Positions 20,347 to 32,005 are shown, counted from the first letter of the stretch. The stretch is DNA of 64,000 nt from Tetranychus cinnabarinus (GCA_022266195.1 WHVY01000001.1:5332001-5396000), one strand, 5' to 3'. Made by a program: numbers and translations. The notes: generated by a model from the letters alone, not told the origin.

Positions 20347-23300
20347 CTATGGCTCAACGGCTCTTTTATCATTGTCATCAACGTTGATTAAAATTTCGGT
20401 TGATTGTTTGTTAGCATTGGTGTTATCATTTTTGGTTTTGAAGTACCAGGCCAATGCTTGATGGACAAAGTAATATTGATCCTCTGTTTCAATCATATGA
20501 GTTCTTTGTTTCCGCAATAGGTACAGTTGTCCAAGCATATCAAACTTATTCTCGGCCAAACCCATTTTTATCATTATATCAACCATAATGTAAGTACCAG
20601 TTCGTCCAACTCCAGCTGAACAGTGGACTACCAGTGGACCTTTGTACTCCAATTGTTTCCCATCAGATTCAATTGTTTCAATCAGATCAATCAAAGCTTT
20701 TGGACTTTCGGGAGCACCATGATCAGGCCAATTAATATTATGATAATGGACAACCTCTCGACTTTCATTGTCCTGTTTAAAACAAAAGAAAGTATTATTT
20801 AATTGATATTTATTTTATTTTATTGCTTTTTTATGCGATTCTACTCACGTTAGTCATAAGAAATCGTCGACTAACAAAATCAGGCGATTCAGTGTTTGTA
20901 GACACATGTTTAACCTTAATTTTTCCGTAAGTAATCTCATCATTCTCGGGCCAATATTGGTCACATTTGATCTGGAAAAAGCAGATAAATTATTTTTAGA
21001 TTTGTTGTTAATCTTAAGTCAACAGTTAACTTACTCTTCCATTCTCATAGATACCGGTTAGCATAACAATTTGGCTACATTCTTGTTGCCACATCATTTT
21101 CCAGAAATCATTGAAAGTCCATGGTAATGGGCCTTGAGTTGCTATGTAACTTTTCAATGAATTGTAACCATCAATATAACTTGCATTAATATAATCAGTT
21201 GGCTTGGGATTGGTTGATCCTTCCTCTTTTTCAACTTCAGGTTGACCAACTTCCTTAGCATTTTCACCATTTTCATCATTATCATCAAGCAACAGTTTAA
21301 CTCGATTAAAATCGTAAGCTGTTAGGTAAACATAACGATTTTTCTTTCGATTTTCAGGTTTGTTTCCTATCATGGAAGGCATCTGAATAAACGGAATTCC
21401 ATTGAATTCGGTTTGAATGGCTGACAGATATTTAGGATCGGATAGGTTAGCAATTAAGGTGGGTAAATCAATGATATTATGTTCAACCTCCATGTTGATG
21501 TAATTTGAGCCAGAGAAATATGTTGCTGATTTACAGTTTTTTGAAAGGCCAGTCAGTCGAGCTTTATCTAGAAATAAAATGGAGTGTTAGTAATTTTGAA
21601 ATAACTTCAGGGGCTCAATATTTACCAGTACAGCGTTTGTAGAGATTTTTGTCCTTGAATAATGAACTTCGATGGCGTTTACTCCATATCATAACAACAT
21701 CTTGCCACCTTATATCGACTTCTGATTGTCTCCTAAGAAAAATGAAAGAAACAGATTAATTATAATCCAATGTATTGCTTCATCTGTCTTTAGAATCATG
21801 AATCTCTTTGTTCATTCAATGTATCAATAGGATTAATGTTTTTTTTTGGTTCAATCTATTTCTGTCTAGCTGGAATTGTATATTTAGTCGATTAACCAGC
21901 ACGGTACGAAATGGACATCAGCCTGAGCAGTTTACAGCTATTTAGCTGGTACAGATAATAATGTTGAAATTTTTCCTTCAATTCATTTTTGACTATCATT
22001 TATACAAATCTAAAATTTTGGGACAATATCATTTTATTAATAAACATGATGATTGATATCGAATCATATATTTTCTTGCTCTCAATCAACAATTAACCTA
22101 TCATTTTCCTTGACCATATCATAATTTAAGAGACAGCTCAATAAACAAGCCACAAATAGTGCTTTGAAATATGTTAGTATTGAGCAAGTTTTACCTTATA
22201 GCACTTATAGCAATCAGATATGACCAATTTCAAGGTTAACAGTTGATTTAATTATAACTAATAGCTAATCCAGATAATCTGATTCAAACGGGATCGAGAG
22301 TTCAGCATATAAGGCAAGTAATTCTGACTTTGTTTCAATCAAGAGTCAAAATGATTAAAATACCTGACAGTAAGTCATTGTTTTCAAGAGACATTGAAAG
22401 AAACCAGATAAAAGCTGATCTAAGACAAGGATTAGATTAAAGGTTTTACTTACAGATAGTAGATGAGTCCAGCAATAATGACAATTAGAATTATAATTAA
22501 TCCAATGAACAGAGCAATTAGGTTTTTAATTAAACGTAGTTCACCTGATATTACTGTTGATGGTAAAAGCAAAATAAAAACAAAGTAAATGTGAAATTAG
22601 CGAAACAAAAACTAGTTTAGAAACAGGTTTAGTCTGTAAAAAAGCTAGAAAGACTATGATGAGTCAAATTATAAAATAAAAACGTTGACAGATGATAATA
22701 ACTGATAGCAGTAAACAAAACGATGATTAACAGGTTATCTTTTTTTGTTATAATTCATACGCTAGGAATTATAACAATACTTATGATTGTTAGTCCAGAT
22801 TAAATTGTTGATATTAACTAAATAAAACTGAATTCAACTTGAAAATAAAAGTAAACTTACAAATGACAGGTTGAGAAGGATAAAAGCGAAAAGAGTTGTC
22901 ATCTAAAAGCACTGCCAACCCGAAACGGTATTGCCTATTTTTCCTAAGCGGTGGATTGAGGTAGCTATTATCCTTGGACTGTGAACCATGTGAGCCGATT
23001 GTGACAGTTGATGCTTCATTCAATTGATCAGGTAACAATTTAAGAGCAGCATAATATAATAAACCTAATTGCGTTGATTCTTGATAAGACAAAGTGTAAT
23101 TGGTTAGCTTTGCCCCTTCACCATTTTTTTCAACAATTTCACCCTTTTTGGGTTCACTTTCACTTGAATCTGGTTTGGTTCCTTCATTTGGAATCATTAT
23201 CTCAACGACAACATAATAAGATCTAATTTGAAGGATGGAAGATCATTAATTGTGATGACCATTATGATTGAAATGATTGGTGAAACAGGAATAAGCATAA

Positions 23301-24662
23301 TTTTTGAACATTCAATCTCTCACACAGTCAACGCAACAGTTCAATTAAAGGGTTGCTTTTTTGATTATCACATTGTTTATTCAACATGAGAAATGATTAA
23401 CTACATTCGACCGATTGTTTAAGCACTCTGTTAGCTGGTTAAACTATGATTGTCAAGTTAAACTGATTGCTCTGCCGATGTGGTTGTTGTTGTTGTTGTT
23501 GTTGTTGCTGCTGCTGCTTGGTAAGCTGAAGGATCAAGTGTTTTGGTACCACAACAAGCAACTAAATTAATTATGATTAGACCAAATAGGAAGGGTGAAG
23601 CAATAATCAACGAGACAAACAATTGAAAGCCATCTCGGCTTAATTGAGAGTAACGTTGAGAGACGGTTAATACTGAGGTTAACTTGATTGGATAGCCTAC
23701 ACCAAAGATTTGACAAATATAACTACCAGATGATGAAGAAGTTACATTGTGAATTGTTAGAGTATTAAGATGAAGTGGAGGACCATTTGTTGATGATTCC
23801 AGTGTGTCTTGTTCGTTAATTGTGATACCTTCAATAGACTTTTTGGTCAATTTAACAATTGGCTGTGATGAGGGTAGAGCTGATTGAAAGGACCAACGGA
23901 AATAAACACGATCACCATAAGTTATACAACAAGTAAATTGTATTGACTGACCCGGAGCAACTAAAAGGCGTTTAGGTTCAATCCAAGCTTTTGTTGCAAC
24001 AAAATCATCAACAATTTGGGTTGAATTATCATTATTTGATTCACAAGAAGCATTATGATGGCTGAAAATGAGAGTTAAAACGACCAAGAATGAGAAGACA
24101 AGATGACAACAGAAAAATATAAGACAATAAAAAATGAATAACAGAAAAAAACAAAGCAACAACAACAACAAAAAGCTACTATGACTAGCAGAGCAAAGAT
24201 GAAATGTCAGCTCAATAAAATCACTCTTATCGCTGTTTCACGGTTTACAATTGAAAATGTACCAATCTAGTGAAAATATACTCAACTGAACTCGCTTGCG
24301 AAGTTGCTCAGCCACTGGAAATATCCTTAAATCAACAGAATCCTCCGAAATGGTAACAATCTCTGGTTCATTGTAAAAATTGGCATCTACGAAATGAGAG
24401 TTTATGTGATTAAAATATGATTTTGGGTTTAATTTGTTATTTACCTGTAGCATTAGTAATCTCGGTTGGTTCTGTTGAGGTTACTTCTGGTGGTGAAGTT
24501 GAGTTTGATATCGGCTCAGAACGAATCAGCCGGTGGCCACTTCCAACCTCTATTAATGATTAAACATAGTTTTGTATTATTAATTTGGGTTGACAGTTGA
24601 ATCAGTTGTTTTGTCTAACCTGTTAATGTAAAAATGGTCAAAAGTGTTGTCAGCAGGAACAT
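20347..24662 (-). CDS. Receptor-type protein tyrosine phosphatase, single PTP domain
   Basis: Membrane phosphatase that would dephosphorylate phosphotyrosine. Certain exons (minus): 23222-22861 (juxtamembrane fibronectin-like half, SYYVVVEI..NPPLRKNRQYRFGL), 22544-22454 (TM segment LIALFIGLIIILIVIIAGLIYYL), 21732-21626, 21567-21035, 20971-20849 and 20772-20347; all phases agree. The catalytic domain has KNRYVYLTAYDFNRV, DYINASYIDGY, the WPDHG loop, the P-loop HCSAGVGRTGT and Q-loop TEDQYYF, so it should be active. An acidic insert (DDNDENGENAKEVGQ onward) precedes DYINAS. Candidate 5' exons are 24662-24620 (signal peptide MFLLTTLLTIFTLT), 24549-24445 (Ser/Thr-rich) and 24386-24282 (PEIVTISEDSVDLRIFPVAE, like the first strands of the same fibronectin fold). 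Exon 3 ends in phase 1 but 23222 needs phase 2, so this join is unresolved: a small exon may be missing. The Ig exon 24061-23458 lies between them. Confidence 0.8.
23376..23381 (-). promoter_or_regulatory. Poly(A) signal after the Ig/TM exon
   Basis: AATAAA on the minus strand about 77 nt past the Ig-exon stop at 23458 and before the next phosphatase exon at 23222. It suggests that transcripts can terminate here. Confidence 0.5.
23458..24061 (-). CDS. Ig-domain and transmembrane terminal exon (partial gene model)
   Basis: Begins right after a pyrimidine-rich acceptor ending TTTTCAG and contains no early Met, so it must be spliced to an upstream exon. It encodes one immunoglobulin domain (strand B cysteine in GQSIQFTCCI, tryptophan in FRWSF, strand F in SSGSYICQIF), a TM helix (LFVSLIIASPFLFGLIIINLVACC) and a short cytoplasmic tail with a poly-Ala/poly-Thr microsatellite before SAEQSV and stop. 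An AATAAA follows 77 nt later. Its acceptor needs phase 2, the same as the phosphatase exon at 23222, so it may be an alternative 3' terminal exon of the phosphatase locus. Otherwise it is a separate small Ig gene sharing the signal-peptide exons at 24662-24282. One weak phase-2 donor (ATTG|GTACAT near 24266) would join it in frame. Confidence 0.6.
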
Positions 24663-25573
24663 TTTTTGATTTGGCTTTATGGATCAAGATAGGTTATACA
24701 TTGAAATTTAATATAAACTTGATTTACAGCGTTGGTTTAATACTTTAAAATACATGGATAAAGATTTAATTAAGATGCAGGTTGATTTGGAAAATTTGCA
24801 TGATTAGTGGATATGATTGAACTGTAATTACGAGTAAATTGGTTAGTTAGCAGTTGATCCGGATAAACGTAAAGACTGTTTCCTGTTGTAATAGAGACGC
24901 TATCATCCTGTGAACGGAACCTGACAAAATTTACCATTATTTTAATCTATCAAGGGCATTATTTACTATTTTTCAATCAAATCATCTTTTACCAATCAAT
25001 GGTTCAAAATTTTCATCATTTCCTGATCTCATTATGCTGAATTTAACAGATTTATTTGCTTATCCAACTGAGATTTGAAATCACAACAATTTAAGTCTTA
25101 ATCTTCTTCAGTCAAGTTAATCTTCAATTGTTTAACCTTATTTTCCTTCAAAAGCATGTATTGTATTAAGGGGCAAGAGTTAACTAAATTTTCCAAGACA
25201 ATTTGGATGATTCATTACAAATTTTAGGGTTAATTAGCTCAAAACAGAGGTTGAATCAAGCAAAAGGCGCAGAAGCTTTGGTTTATTTTATCGATTATTT
25301 AGCAGCTCTTTGGATGAATTTTGATATTCAAAACGGATTTTAATTATTACCGAATTACTAATCAAACTATTTATCGCTGGCTTATTATAAAATTAACGTA
25401 AATCGATTAATAATTGACTAAAATAATTTGAAGTAAAGTTGAATTGCGCGGTTTTTCCAACGGTAACGACCTCTACAATTTGTCTGTATTGACCTCTAAC
25501 GAGTCTGTCTACTGGTTTGGCTTTGGTTTGGTTTTGTGTTGTTTTGATTAATTGTGATTAAAATTGGCTAATT
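24663..25573. other. Head-to-head promoter interval
   Basis: About 0.9 kb between the divergent phosphatase/Ig locus (minus) and UQCR10 (plus). AT-rich, without recognisable coding potential or TATA box. It presumably holds both promoters. Confidence 0.5.
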
Positions 25574-25848
25574 ATGGCTGTGTCTAATTTCGTTTATAAT
25601 ACTTTTTTCAAAAAATCGTCTTCTGCTGCATTAACAGTTGTGGTGGGTGCTATCCTTTTTGAAAGAGGAGTAGATGCTTTTACCGACAGCGTCTTTGAAT
25701 ATTACAATAGAGGGGTAAGTTGTTTTGCTATATTTATCTTTAGGTTATCTTAAATTGTCCTTTTCTGATCAATCGTATTTTCTTTTTAATCATGTAGAGA
25801 CTATGGAAGAATATTGCACACCTTTATCCACCAAAACCCGAAGATTAA
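25574..25848 (+). CDS. UQCR10: Cytochrome bc1 complex subunit 9 (63 aa)
   Basis: Two exons, 25574-25714 and 25798-25848, phase 0, 83-nt intron starting GTAAGT. The 63-residue product starts MAVSNFVYNTFFKKSSSAAL, has one TM helix (ALTVVVGAILFE), the family signature FERGVDAFTDSVFEYYNRG and ends RLWKNIAHLYPPKPED. Length, single N-terminal helix and the (E/N)xGxLWKxIxHxY end match the small UQCR10/QCR9 subunit of mitochondrial complex III, located in the inner membrane next to the Rieske protein. Poly(A) signal AATAAA at 26075-26080. It converges on PTPA. Confidence 0.9.
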
Positions 25849-26074
25849 TCTCAATGTTGGCTGCAATTAATTAAATTTATTAGTTCTCCTCATTGGGTTT
25901 GTGGATCCGTGGATAAAATATAATTCATCCAATGCCAACTTGAAGGACATCCCTTATTTTTCATCTGTTTTGTCAAATCTGTTATGATCCGGTTTACTTC
26001 TGATGTATTATATTCTATCCATTGTTTGGTTTAAATCTGATGATATTTTAGGAGTAATTTATGTTCAAATTAGT

Positions 26075-26080
26075 AATAAA
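26075..26080 (+). promoter_or_regulatory. Poly(A) signal of UQCR10
   Basis: AATAAA about 230 nt past the UQCR10 stop. Confidence 0.6.
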
Positions 26081-26108
26081 CTAAAGTTCTATTGAAATTA
26101 GCTCAATG

Positions 26109-26114
26109 TTTATT
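26109..26114 (-). promoter_or_regulatory. Poly(A) signal of PTPA
   Basis: AATAAA on the minus strand, 80 nt past the PTPA stop. Confidence 0.65.
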
Positions 26115-26193
26115 TCATACTCATTTAACTTTGAATCGATACAATTACAAGAGCAAATTACAGTTAATTTTAGTTGTGATAGTCGCTCATTCA

Positions 26194-27189
26194 TCACCTA
26201 ACAAGGTCCCACATTAAAATTCTGGGACCAAATACTAAGTGCTGGACGATTGGAAATTTGTTGAGCACTTCATCAGTGTACATTTTCAGAAGCCCACGAT
26301 TAATTTTGCTCCAATTTTCTACTCCACTTATATTCCAAAGTTGGTTTGAGTGCTCTGGAAATGGACCTTTCTTGACTTGGTGAATAAAATGGATGGCAGC
26401 AAAAAACATGTATGTAGATGCATTATCCTCGGCAACTTGGGGATCCGGAAAATTTTTAGGCTCAAGCCTTGGATGAGCTACTAGTTGTGAGCTACCAAAT
26501 AGAAAAGGTAAAAATTGAAAGTCGTCTAAAGAGTAGACACCATGAGATCCAGCAGGTTCTAATTGATAAGTTAATTGTATCTTGCGACACAGAGGCATAT
26601 ATTTTACAGAAAATAGAGTTAAAATTTCTTGAGAAACGATTTTCGCTTGATCTACAGGCAATTTCATATTGTCTTTACATATTACCAATTTATAAAGACC
26701 CATTAAGAATATGATGAATGATAATTCATGCCCAGTTCCATAATCAATACGATGTTGATTACCAAAAGATTCTTGTAGGTATGGTAATAGTTCACTTCTT
26801 TCGGATATTTCATAGTTTTCTTCCAACAAAGTCTGACACCTTTTCTTCATTCCATCACACCAAATTCGGAAGGCTTTGTTACCAAATCGTTGATTTTTGT
26901 CCCCTTGGATTGGCTTTACTTCGTCAACTAGCATGGTTAAATCATCGAGTAATTCTTTCACTTGAACTAAGCAAATTTCCTTTATTGACTCGGCATTATC
27001 CAGTCCATTGTGAGCACCTTTAGCGAAATCATTCAATTGTTTTATAAATGCCGAAACATCCTTGTAACCCTGACTTTTAAACCAATGATCCATATCAGAA
27101 ACGGACAAAATCCGTCGAACACAAACTACAGTTTCATCTCCTGTTGATCCAGTAGCCATTTCCGACAGTATATTAAAGCAAGTTGACAA
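26194..27189 (-). CDS. PTPA: Serine/threonine phosphatase 2A activator (PP2A phosphatase activator)
   Basis: Intronless frame of 331 aa with family signatures in order: QRFGNKAFRIWCD, LLPYLQESFGNQHRIDYGTG followed by HELSFIIFLMGLYKL, then GSHGVYSLDDFQFLPFLFGS, KGPFPEHSNQLWNISGV and NKFPIVQHLVFG near the C-terminus. PTPA proteins bind the PP2A catalytic subunit, use ATP/Mg and act as peptidyl-prolyl isomerase-like chaperones for PP2A activation in cytosol and nucleus. Length is normal for the family. Two possible starts exist: Met1 and the Met of MATGSTGDE, 10 residues later; either gives a complete domain. Lack of introns, unlike many animal PTPA genes, may reflect intron loss or retroposition. 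Confidence 0.93.
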   Translation of the reverse strand: MSTCFNILSEMATGSTGDETVVCVRRILSVSDMDHWFKSQGYKDVSAFIKQLNDFAKGAHNGLDNAESIKEICLVQVKELLDDLTMLVDEVKPIQGDKNQRFGNKAFRIWCDGMKKRCQTLLEENYEISERSELLPYLQESFGNQHRIDYGTGHELSFIIFLMGLYKLVICKDNMKLPVDQAKIVSQEILTLFSVKYMPLCRKIQLTYQLEPAGSHGVYSLDDFQFLPFLFGSSQLVAHPRLEPKNFPDPQVAEDNASTYMFFAAIHFIHQVKKGPFPEHSNQLWNISGVENWSKINRGLLKMYTDEVLNKFPIVQHLVFGPRILMWDLVR

Positions 27190-27942
27190 TTTTACAAATA
27201 AAATACAACAAATGAATTAAATGAAACAAAACGGGTATTTTTGGCGTTTGAATAATCCCAATATCAATCTTTCTCGTAACATGTATTAGATTAGGAGAGG
27301 TAAATCCAACTGTTTCTTCCTCTGTTGAGCCTGCCAACAATAAAATAACAAATGAGAATACAAAACAGTTACTAATTTATTCAAGAATGGTGAGAGTTAG
27401 AAAGAAATTAAAGTTACTTACCCTGAAATTCAGGCAAAATATTACATATGATCAAATATTGAAGAAATGTAAACAAAGAAAGCAAGGGAACAGAAGGATG
27501 TTGTTGATTAGTTTATAAGTGTCATTCGCCTGTTAATTTCACCATAAATTCCGAAAGATTAACACCATACTTTACAAATCTTAAAGATGTGATTAATTAA
27601 TGAGCCAGACAAGTTAAACTGCAGCCCATTAATTACAATAACATTCTCAATTCCTCTTTGACAATTGAACAGTTTATTTCTTTAAGCCATGCGTAGTAGT
27701 GTTGGTTTTTGAACAATTGAAGACTGACTTTATCAGGGACCCGTAAGAAGTTTTAAATCGATGCTCTTGTATAAATCATGTAAACCAGATGGGAATAGAC
27801 TACCTTGCCTACAGATCACTAATGAAATAAATAATATGCAACCTTTAGTACCAAATTTTAGCGGAACTTAACTGTAAACGGATCATGCTACATCGTCGTT
27901 GACAATCTATACTGTACAATCCGTTCTATCCAATACGACAAT

Positions 27943-27970
27943 GGATATCAAAATGGGACTTTTGATATCC
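27943..27970. repeat. Inverted repeat, 11-bp arms
   Basis: GGATATCAAAA (27943-27953) and TTTTGATATCC (27960-27970) are perfect reverse complements around a 6-nt loop. It lies 48 bp before the larger palindrome. Confidence 0.7.
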
Positions 27971-28017
27971 TTTTGATTATTGATATAAATCGACGACTTT
28001 TCTGGAAGCCAAAGTTT

Positions 28018-28058
28018 ATAAAGATGTGTTCTTGGTTGAACCAAGAACACATCTTTAT
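28018..28058. repeat. Perfect 41-nt palindrome, 20-bp arms
   Basis: ATAAAGATGTGTTCTTGGTT (28018-28037), a single central G, then its exact reverse complement (28039-28058). Function unknown. It could be a foldback-element core or a hairpin. Confidence 0.85.
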
Positions 28059-28318
28059 GAAAAAATGAATAAATTGGATCCTAGTGTCTTATTTGATGAG
28101 GAGAAACCAAATAAGGCAATAACTGCATTGTAATATATTTGAAAGTTCCGTCATTTCAGTGAGAACCAACCTGAATTGCCTCCTGAAAAGGAATGAGGTA
28201 GCGAAATGAAGGTGCAAATAAGTTATAAGTTGGTTATAAGTACGAATCTCTTCATAGCTGAAACAAATCGAAGAACTATGTGACTTTTCTATCCAGAATA
28301 ATTCTGCATATCTCGAAG

Positions 28319-28493
28319 CTCCCTAAATTTTCAAAATTCAGTTATGAAACATCGACGTTTCATGGCAATGCTCCAGCTTCAATTTCAGCACCTTATTATT
28401 ACTAGAGGCCGGAGCGTCACCATAAATTATTGATGTTTTATAACCAAATCCTATTGGTATATACGGTGGGCCAAATTTTGAAAATTTAGGGAG
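28319..28493. repeat. Inverted repeat pair, possible MITE
   Basis: CTCCCTAAATTTTCAAAATT (28319-28338) recurs as its reverse complement at 28474-28493. The span is about 175 bp with no coding capacity. Terminal inverted repeats of 20 bp on a short non-coding body resemble a miniature inverted-repeat element, but I see no clear target-site duplication. Confidence 0.4.
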
Positions 28494-28877
28494 ACTGCCT
28501 TATAATAATATTTCGATATTATTAAAAGGCATGAAGGGTGACGGTTGACGGTTGGAGATATTTGAATTAATAAGCAACCGATGAAATGATAAAACGTTTT
28601 ATTATTCAATACGCTATTGTCATGGTGATTGAGTAAACTTTTAGAAATACTTTAACCGTTAGATGTCTCTGCAAGCTCAGAAATAAAGTTTTCAAGTTTA
28701 AAAAAATGCTGGACGCGCCCCTGGGAGAGCAAATCAAACTGCTTTACATTTAAACCTTAATAAACTAACGTATTTTGTTAGAGCCAGTCTAACCTAATAC
28801 ATTTTTATCTTCTAACTGTTTTAAATACAATTTTTGAATGTTAATTTGACTTTTATAATTAAATTTGATTAATAAAA

Positions 28878-31800
28878 ATGTCTAACAAACGTAATGAAGT
28901 TCGCTATGATGTTCCGGACATTGTTGTTGATCCAGGGACCAAAAAACGTTATCGAAAGGGCAAGTTTTTGGGTCGGGTAAGTTTCTTTTGTTGTCTTAAG
29001 CTTTCTTATTTCTTGCTAGCTTTTTATGATGTAAGTGGCTTCTTAGGAGCAAGGCCATAGGTCAATGTTTTTACCTATGGTTTTAACATAAGCTTTAACA
29101 GCCTTTTAAAACAAAGAGTTTTTGCAAACATTCTGCTTATTTTTTTTTTGTTTCAAACTTTAACTAATTTTGTTTTGTTTTTTTTTGTTTCTATTTGTTT
29201 TACCATCCGTTCATTCAATCTACTTTTCTCTGGATTATTTGGATCACTTGAAATGACCTGTCATCGCTGCCATTTACTGTGTGTTTTCATCGCTGTTGAC
29301 CATACTAGGGAGGATTTGCTCGGTGCTATGAGCTTACTGAAATTCCCTCGGAAAAGATTTATGCTGGTAAAGTTATTGCCAAAAGTCAAATCAAGAATTC
29401 GGATCAAAAGCAGAAGGTAATGATGAGATGACATTTAACGTTTATTAGTCCGATGGTCATCAAAAAGGAAGAGAAACAAGATTGAAGTCAGGCTCATCAC
29501 CTTTTTTGTTACTTTGTTTTACGGTTTACTTTTTTCAAAGTATCCAGTTCTGTTACTCAAGAGGATTTTGCACCTCATCTTTTTGTTTCCATCTCTTCTC
29601 TTACATTTCTTTGACTTTCTTTATTGGTCCGTATGTTATTATCTTCCCTCTCTTTTTCATCTTCTTATTACATAACCTTTAAACTTGGTTTCCTTTTCTT
29701 TCTTCTTCCTTTTTAATCCATTGCATCAGGATATTCCTTAAAATCTATCTGACAATTGTCATTCATCTTTAATTAACTCTAATGCCTTATCATGGTTAAA
29801 AAATGATCCTCTTGCTAGTTCATTCACTGAATCTAATTATGTTTTCCTCTTTCTTTCTCTCCCTTTTCTATTATTTTCTTTTATCAACCATTTCTCCACA
29901 GATGAGTCAAGAAATTGAAATCCACCGTAGCATTAGCCATAAACACATTGTAGCTTTCCACACTTATTTCGAGGATCCCAATTACATCTATATCATTCTC
30001 GAACTGTGCAGTAAAAGAGTAAGCAGCAATTTAATATTTAATTTCAAAATTGTCTGCGGATATTTATCATTTGAAATGCATGTGTTTTGCTAAAATTGTA
30101 GTTATGTTTTTCCTAGGGAAAGTAAATCAATTATTGGCAGTTTGCAATATCTAAGGTGACCTTAATTTTGACAATCACCTGCCAATTTTTAGCCATCAGT
30201 TTTCAAAGTAAAATCACTGCAAAAATTGTTACGATAAATATTTCGCTAGATGATTGCGTATCGATGGTAAACAAACATCCATGCGTTTTGATTAAAATGA
30301 TTTAAAGCTAACAATAACATTTCGAAATAATTTATATTTGCTCACTTTTTAGTCACTCATGGAAATGCACAAAAGAAGAAAAGTTTTCACCGAACCTGAG
30401 GTTCGATACATTGTGACGCAAATAGCTCTTGCCTGTCAATATCTTCACACGAATAAGATAGTTCATCGTGATTTGAAATTAGGTAACCTCTTCCTTAATG
30501 AAGACATGGATGTTAAAGTTGGAGATTTCGGTCTGGCTACCAAAATTTCAAACGAAAAAGACAGAAAGTTGACACTATGCGGCACCCCTAATTACATCGC
30601 TCCAGAGGTTCTAATGAAGAAAGGTCATGGATTTGAAGTTGACGTTTGGTCTCTAGGCTGTATCGTTTATACTTTGTTTGTGGGTAAACCACCATTCGAA
30701 ACTAATGATCTCAAAGATACGTACAAAAAAATCAAAAACAACGATTATGAGATACCTAATTATGTTCCCGAGGATGCCCGTGATTTCATTCGTCAAATGC
30801 TCAAAGCTGATCCAAGTGAGCGTCCATGGATGATTGATATTTTGAATGATCCTTATTTGACGAAAAATTATGTACCTTCAAGGCTGCCTTTATCATGTCT
30901 CACCACGGCTCCTCGTTACAATAACGGACGCCTTTCAATCATGCCAACAGAGTTTTATGGCTCTTCGAGGAGACCTTTGGGAGAGAAAAATACTGAAGTG
31001 CCAGCGGTCAAAATCAACATTGAGAATGCGATGGAGAACAAAGCACCAACTGCTCCCGACAAACCGGCTACTAACGGTCAAAACAATAATAATCAAGCTG
31101 CACAGAATTATGCTAATAATGCTCATCAAGCAAATCAACTGCCGAAACCTAACGGTGCTGCCGTCTTCTCCAAGGATTACAACTTGAAAGAGTTGAGTGA
31201 ACAATTGCATATAGTTGTAGCTGCTCGAGCCGGTGAAAAGGAAGAAGGTGTACCAGATGATGCCGAGGATCCAGCCGCAACGCCACTTGTGTGGATCAGT
31301 AAATGGGTTGATTATACTGATCGTTATGGCATAGGATATCAGTTATGTGACAATTCGGTTGGAATATTGTTCAATGATATTACTAGACTTGTTTTGCTAG
31401 CTGATGGAGTGAACCTTCAATATATTGAACGAGATGGAACTGAATACTATCTTACTCTCGATTGTTACCCAACTGATCTGTTGAAGAAGAAAATCACTTT
31501 ACTCAAATATTTCCGTAATTATATGAACGAGCATCTACTTAAATGTGGAGATAAAAAAATTGATCTTGAAGAAAAAGATGAACTAACCAGATTACCTTAC
31601 CTAAACAATTGGTTCCGAACAAGGAATGCTATAATCTTCCATTTAACAAACGGAACCGTTCAAGTAAGTAAAATATACGCTTATTGGTGAACAGCTTATT
31701 CTTATGTTTGTCCACCAATCTGACGATTACTTGTGAAAAAATGGAATCACGAATTTCTATTAACATTTCTAAATTTCTTTCTATTTTAGATGAATTTCTT

Positions 31801-32005
31801 CCAAGACCATACAAAATTAATTTTATGTCCTCATATGGGCGCTGTCACCTATGTAGACGAGAACAGAGAATTCCGAACGTACAAGTTCTCATTGATAGAG
31901 AAATATGGATGCACCAAGGAGTTGTATAATAGACTTAGATATGCCCGTGATATAGTGGATCGTTTAATGACCCATCGACTGCAGGCCGGTATAACCCGTA
32001 AATAA
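28878..32005 (+). CDS. PLK1: Polo-like kinase 1 (mitotic Ser/Thr kinase)
   Basis: Five exons (28878-28976, 29309-29416, 29902-30018, 30353-31663, 31790-32005), all phase 0, give 616 aa, normal for PLK1/Polo. The kinase domain has the glycine loop FLGRGGFARCYEL, ATP lysine in YAGKVIAKS, catalytic VHRDLKLGNLF, DFGLATK and the activation segment LTLCGTPNYIAPEV with its T-loop threonine. A linker rich in Asn and Gln follows (NGQNNNNQAAQNYANNAH). Two polo boxes come next: WISKWVDYTDRYGIGYQL..DNSVGILFND and FHLTNGTVQ-MNFFQDHTKL..RLRYARDIVDRL. The phosphopeptide pincer residues (first Trp of WISKW; His and Lys of DHTK) are kept. The kinase drives mitotic entry, spindle and centrosome function and cytokinesis. 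Converges on the galectin gene. Confidence 0.96.

Larger units (their letters stand above)
27190..28877. other. Intergenic region with hairpin-forming repeats
   Basis: About 1.7 kb between PTPA (minus) and Polo kinase (plus). No gene is supported. It holds three inverted structures listed separately (27943-27970, 28018-28058, 28319-28493), so this spacer may contain remnants of small non-autonomous elements. Confidence 0.5.

Noticed and set aside
24062..24171. Hydrophobic leader-like extension upstream of the Ig exon (LLLLLCFFLLFIFYC)
   Set aside because: It begins at TTG, not ATG, and is the T-rich intron ending in TTTTCAG; treated as intron, not signal peptide.
29148..29682. Phe/Leu-rich plus-strand frames in the Polo kinase introns
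   Set aside because: T-rich intronic sequence; the real kinase exons (29309-29416, 29902-30018) use defined splice sites.
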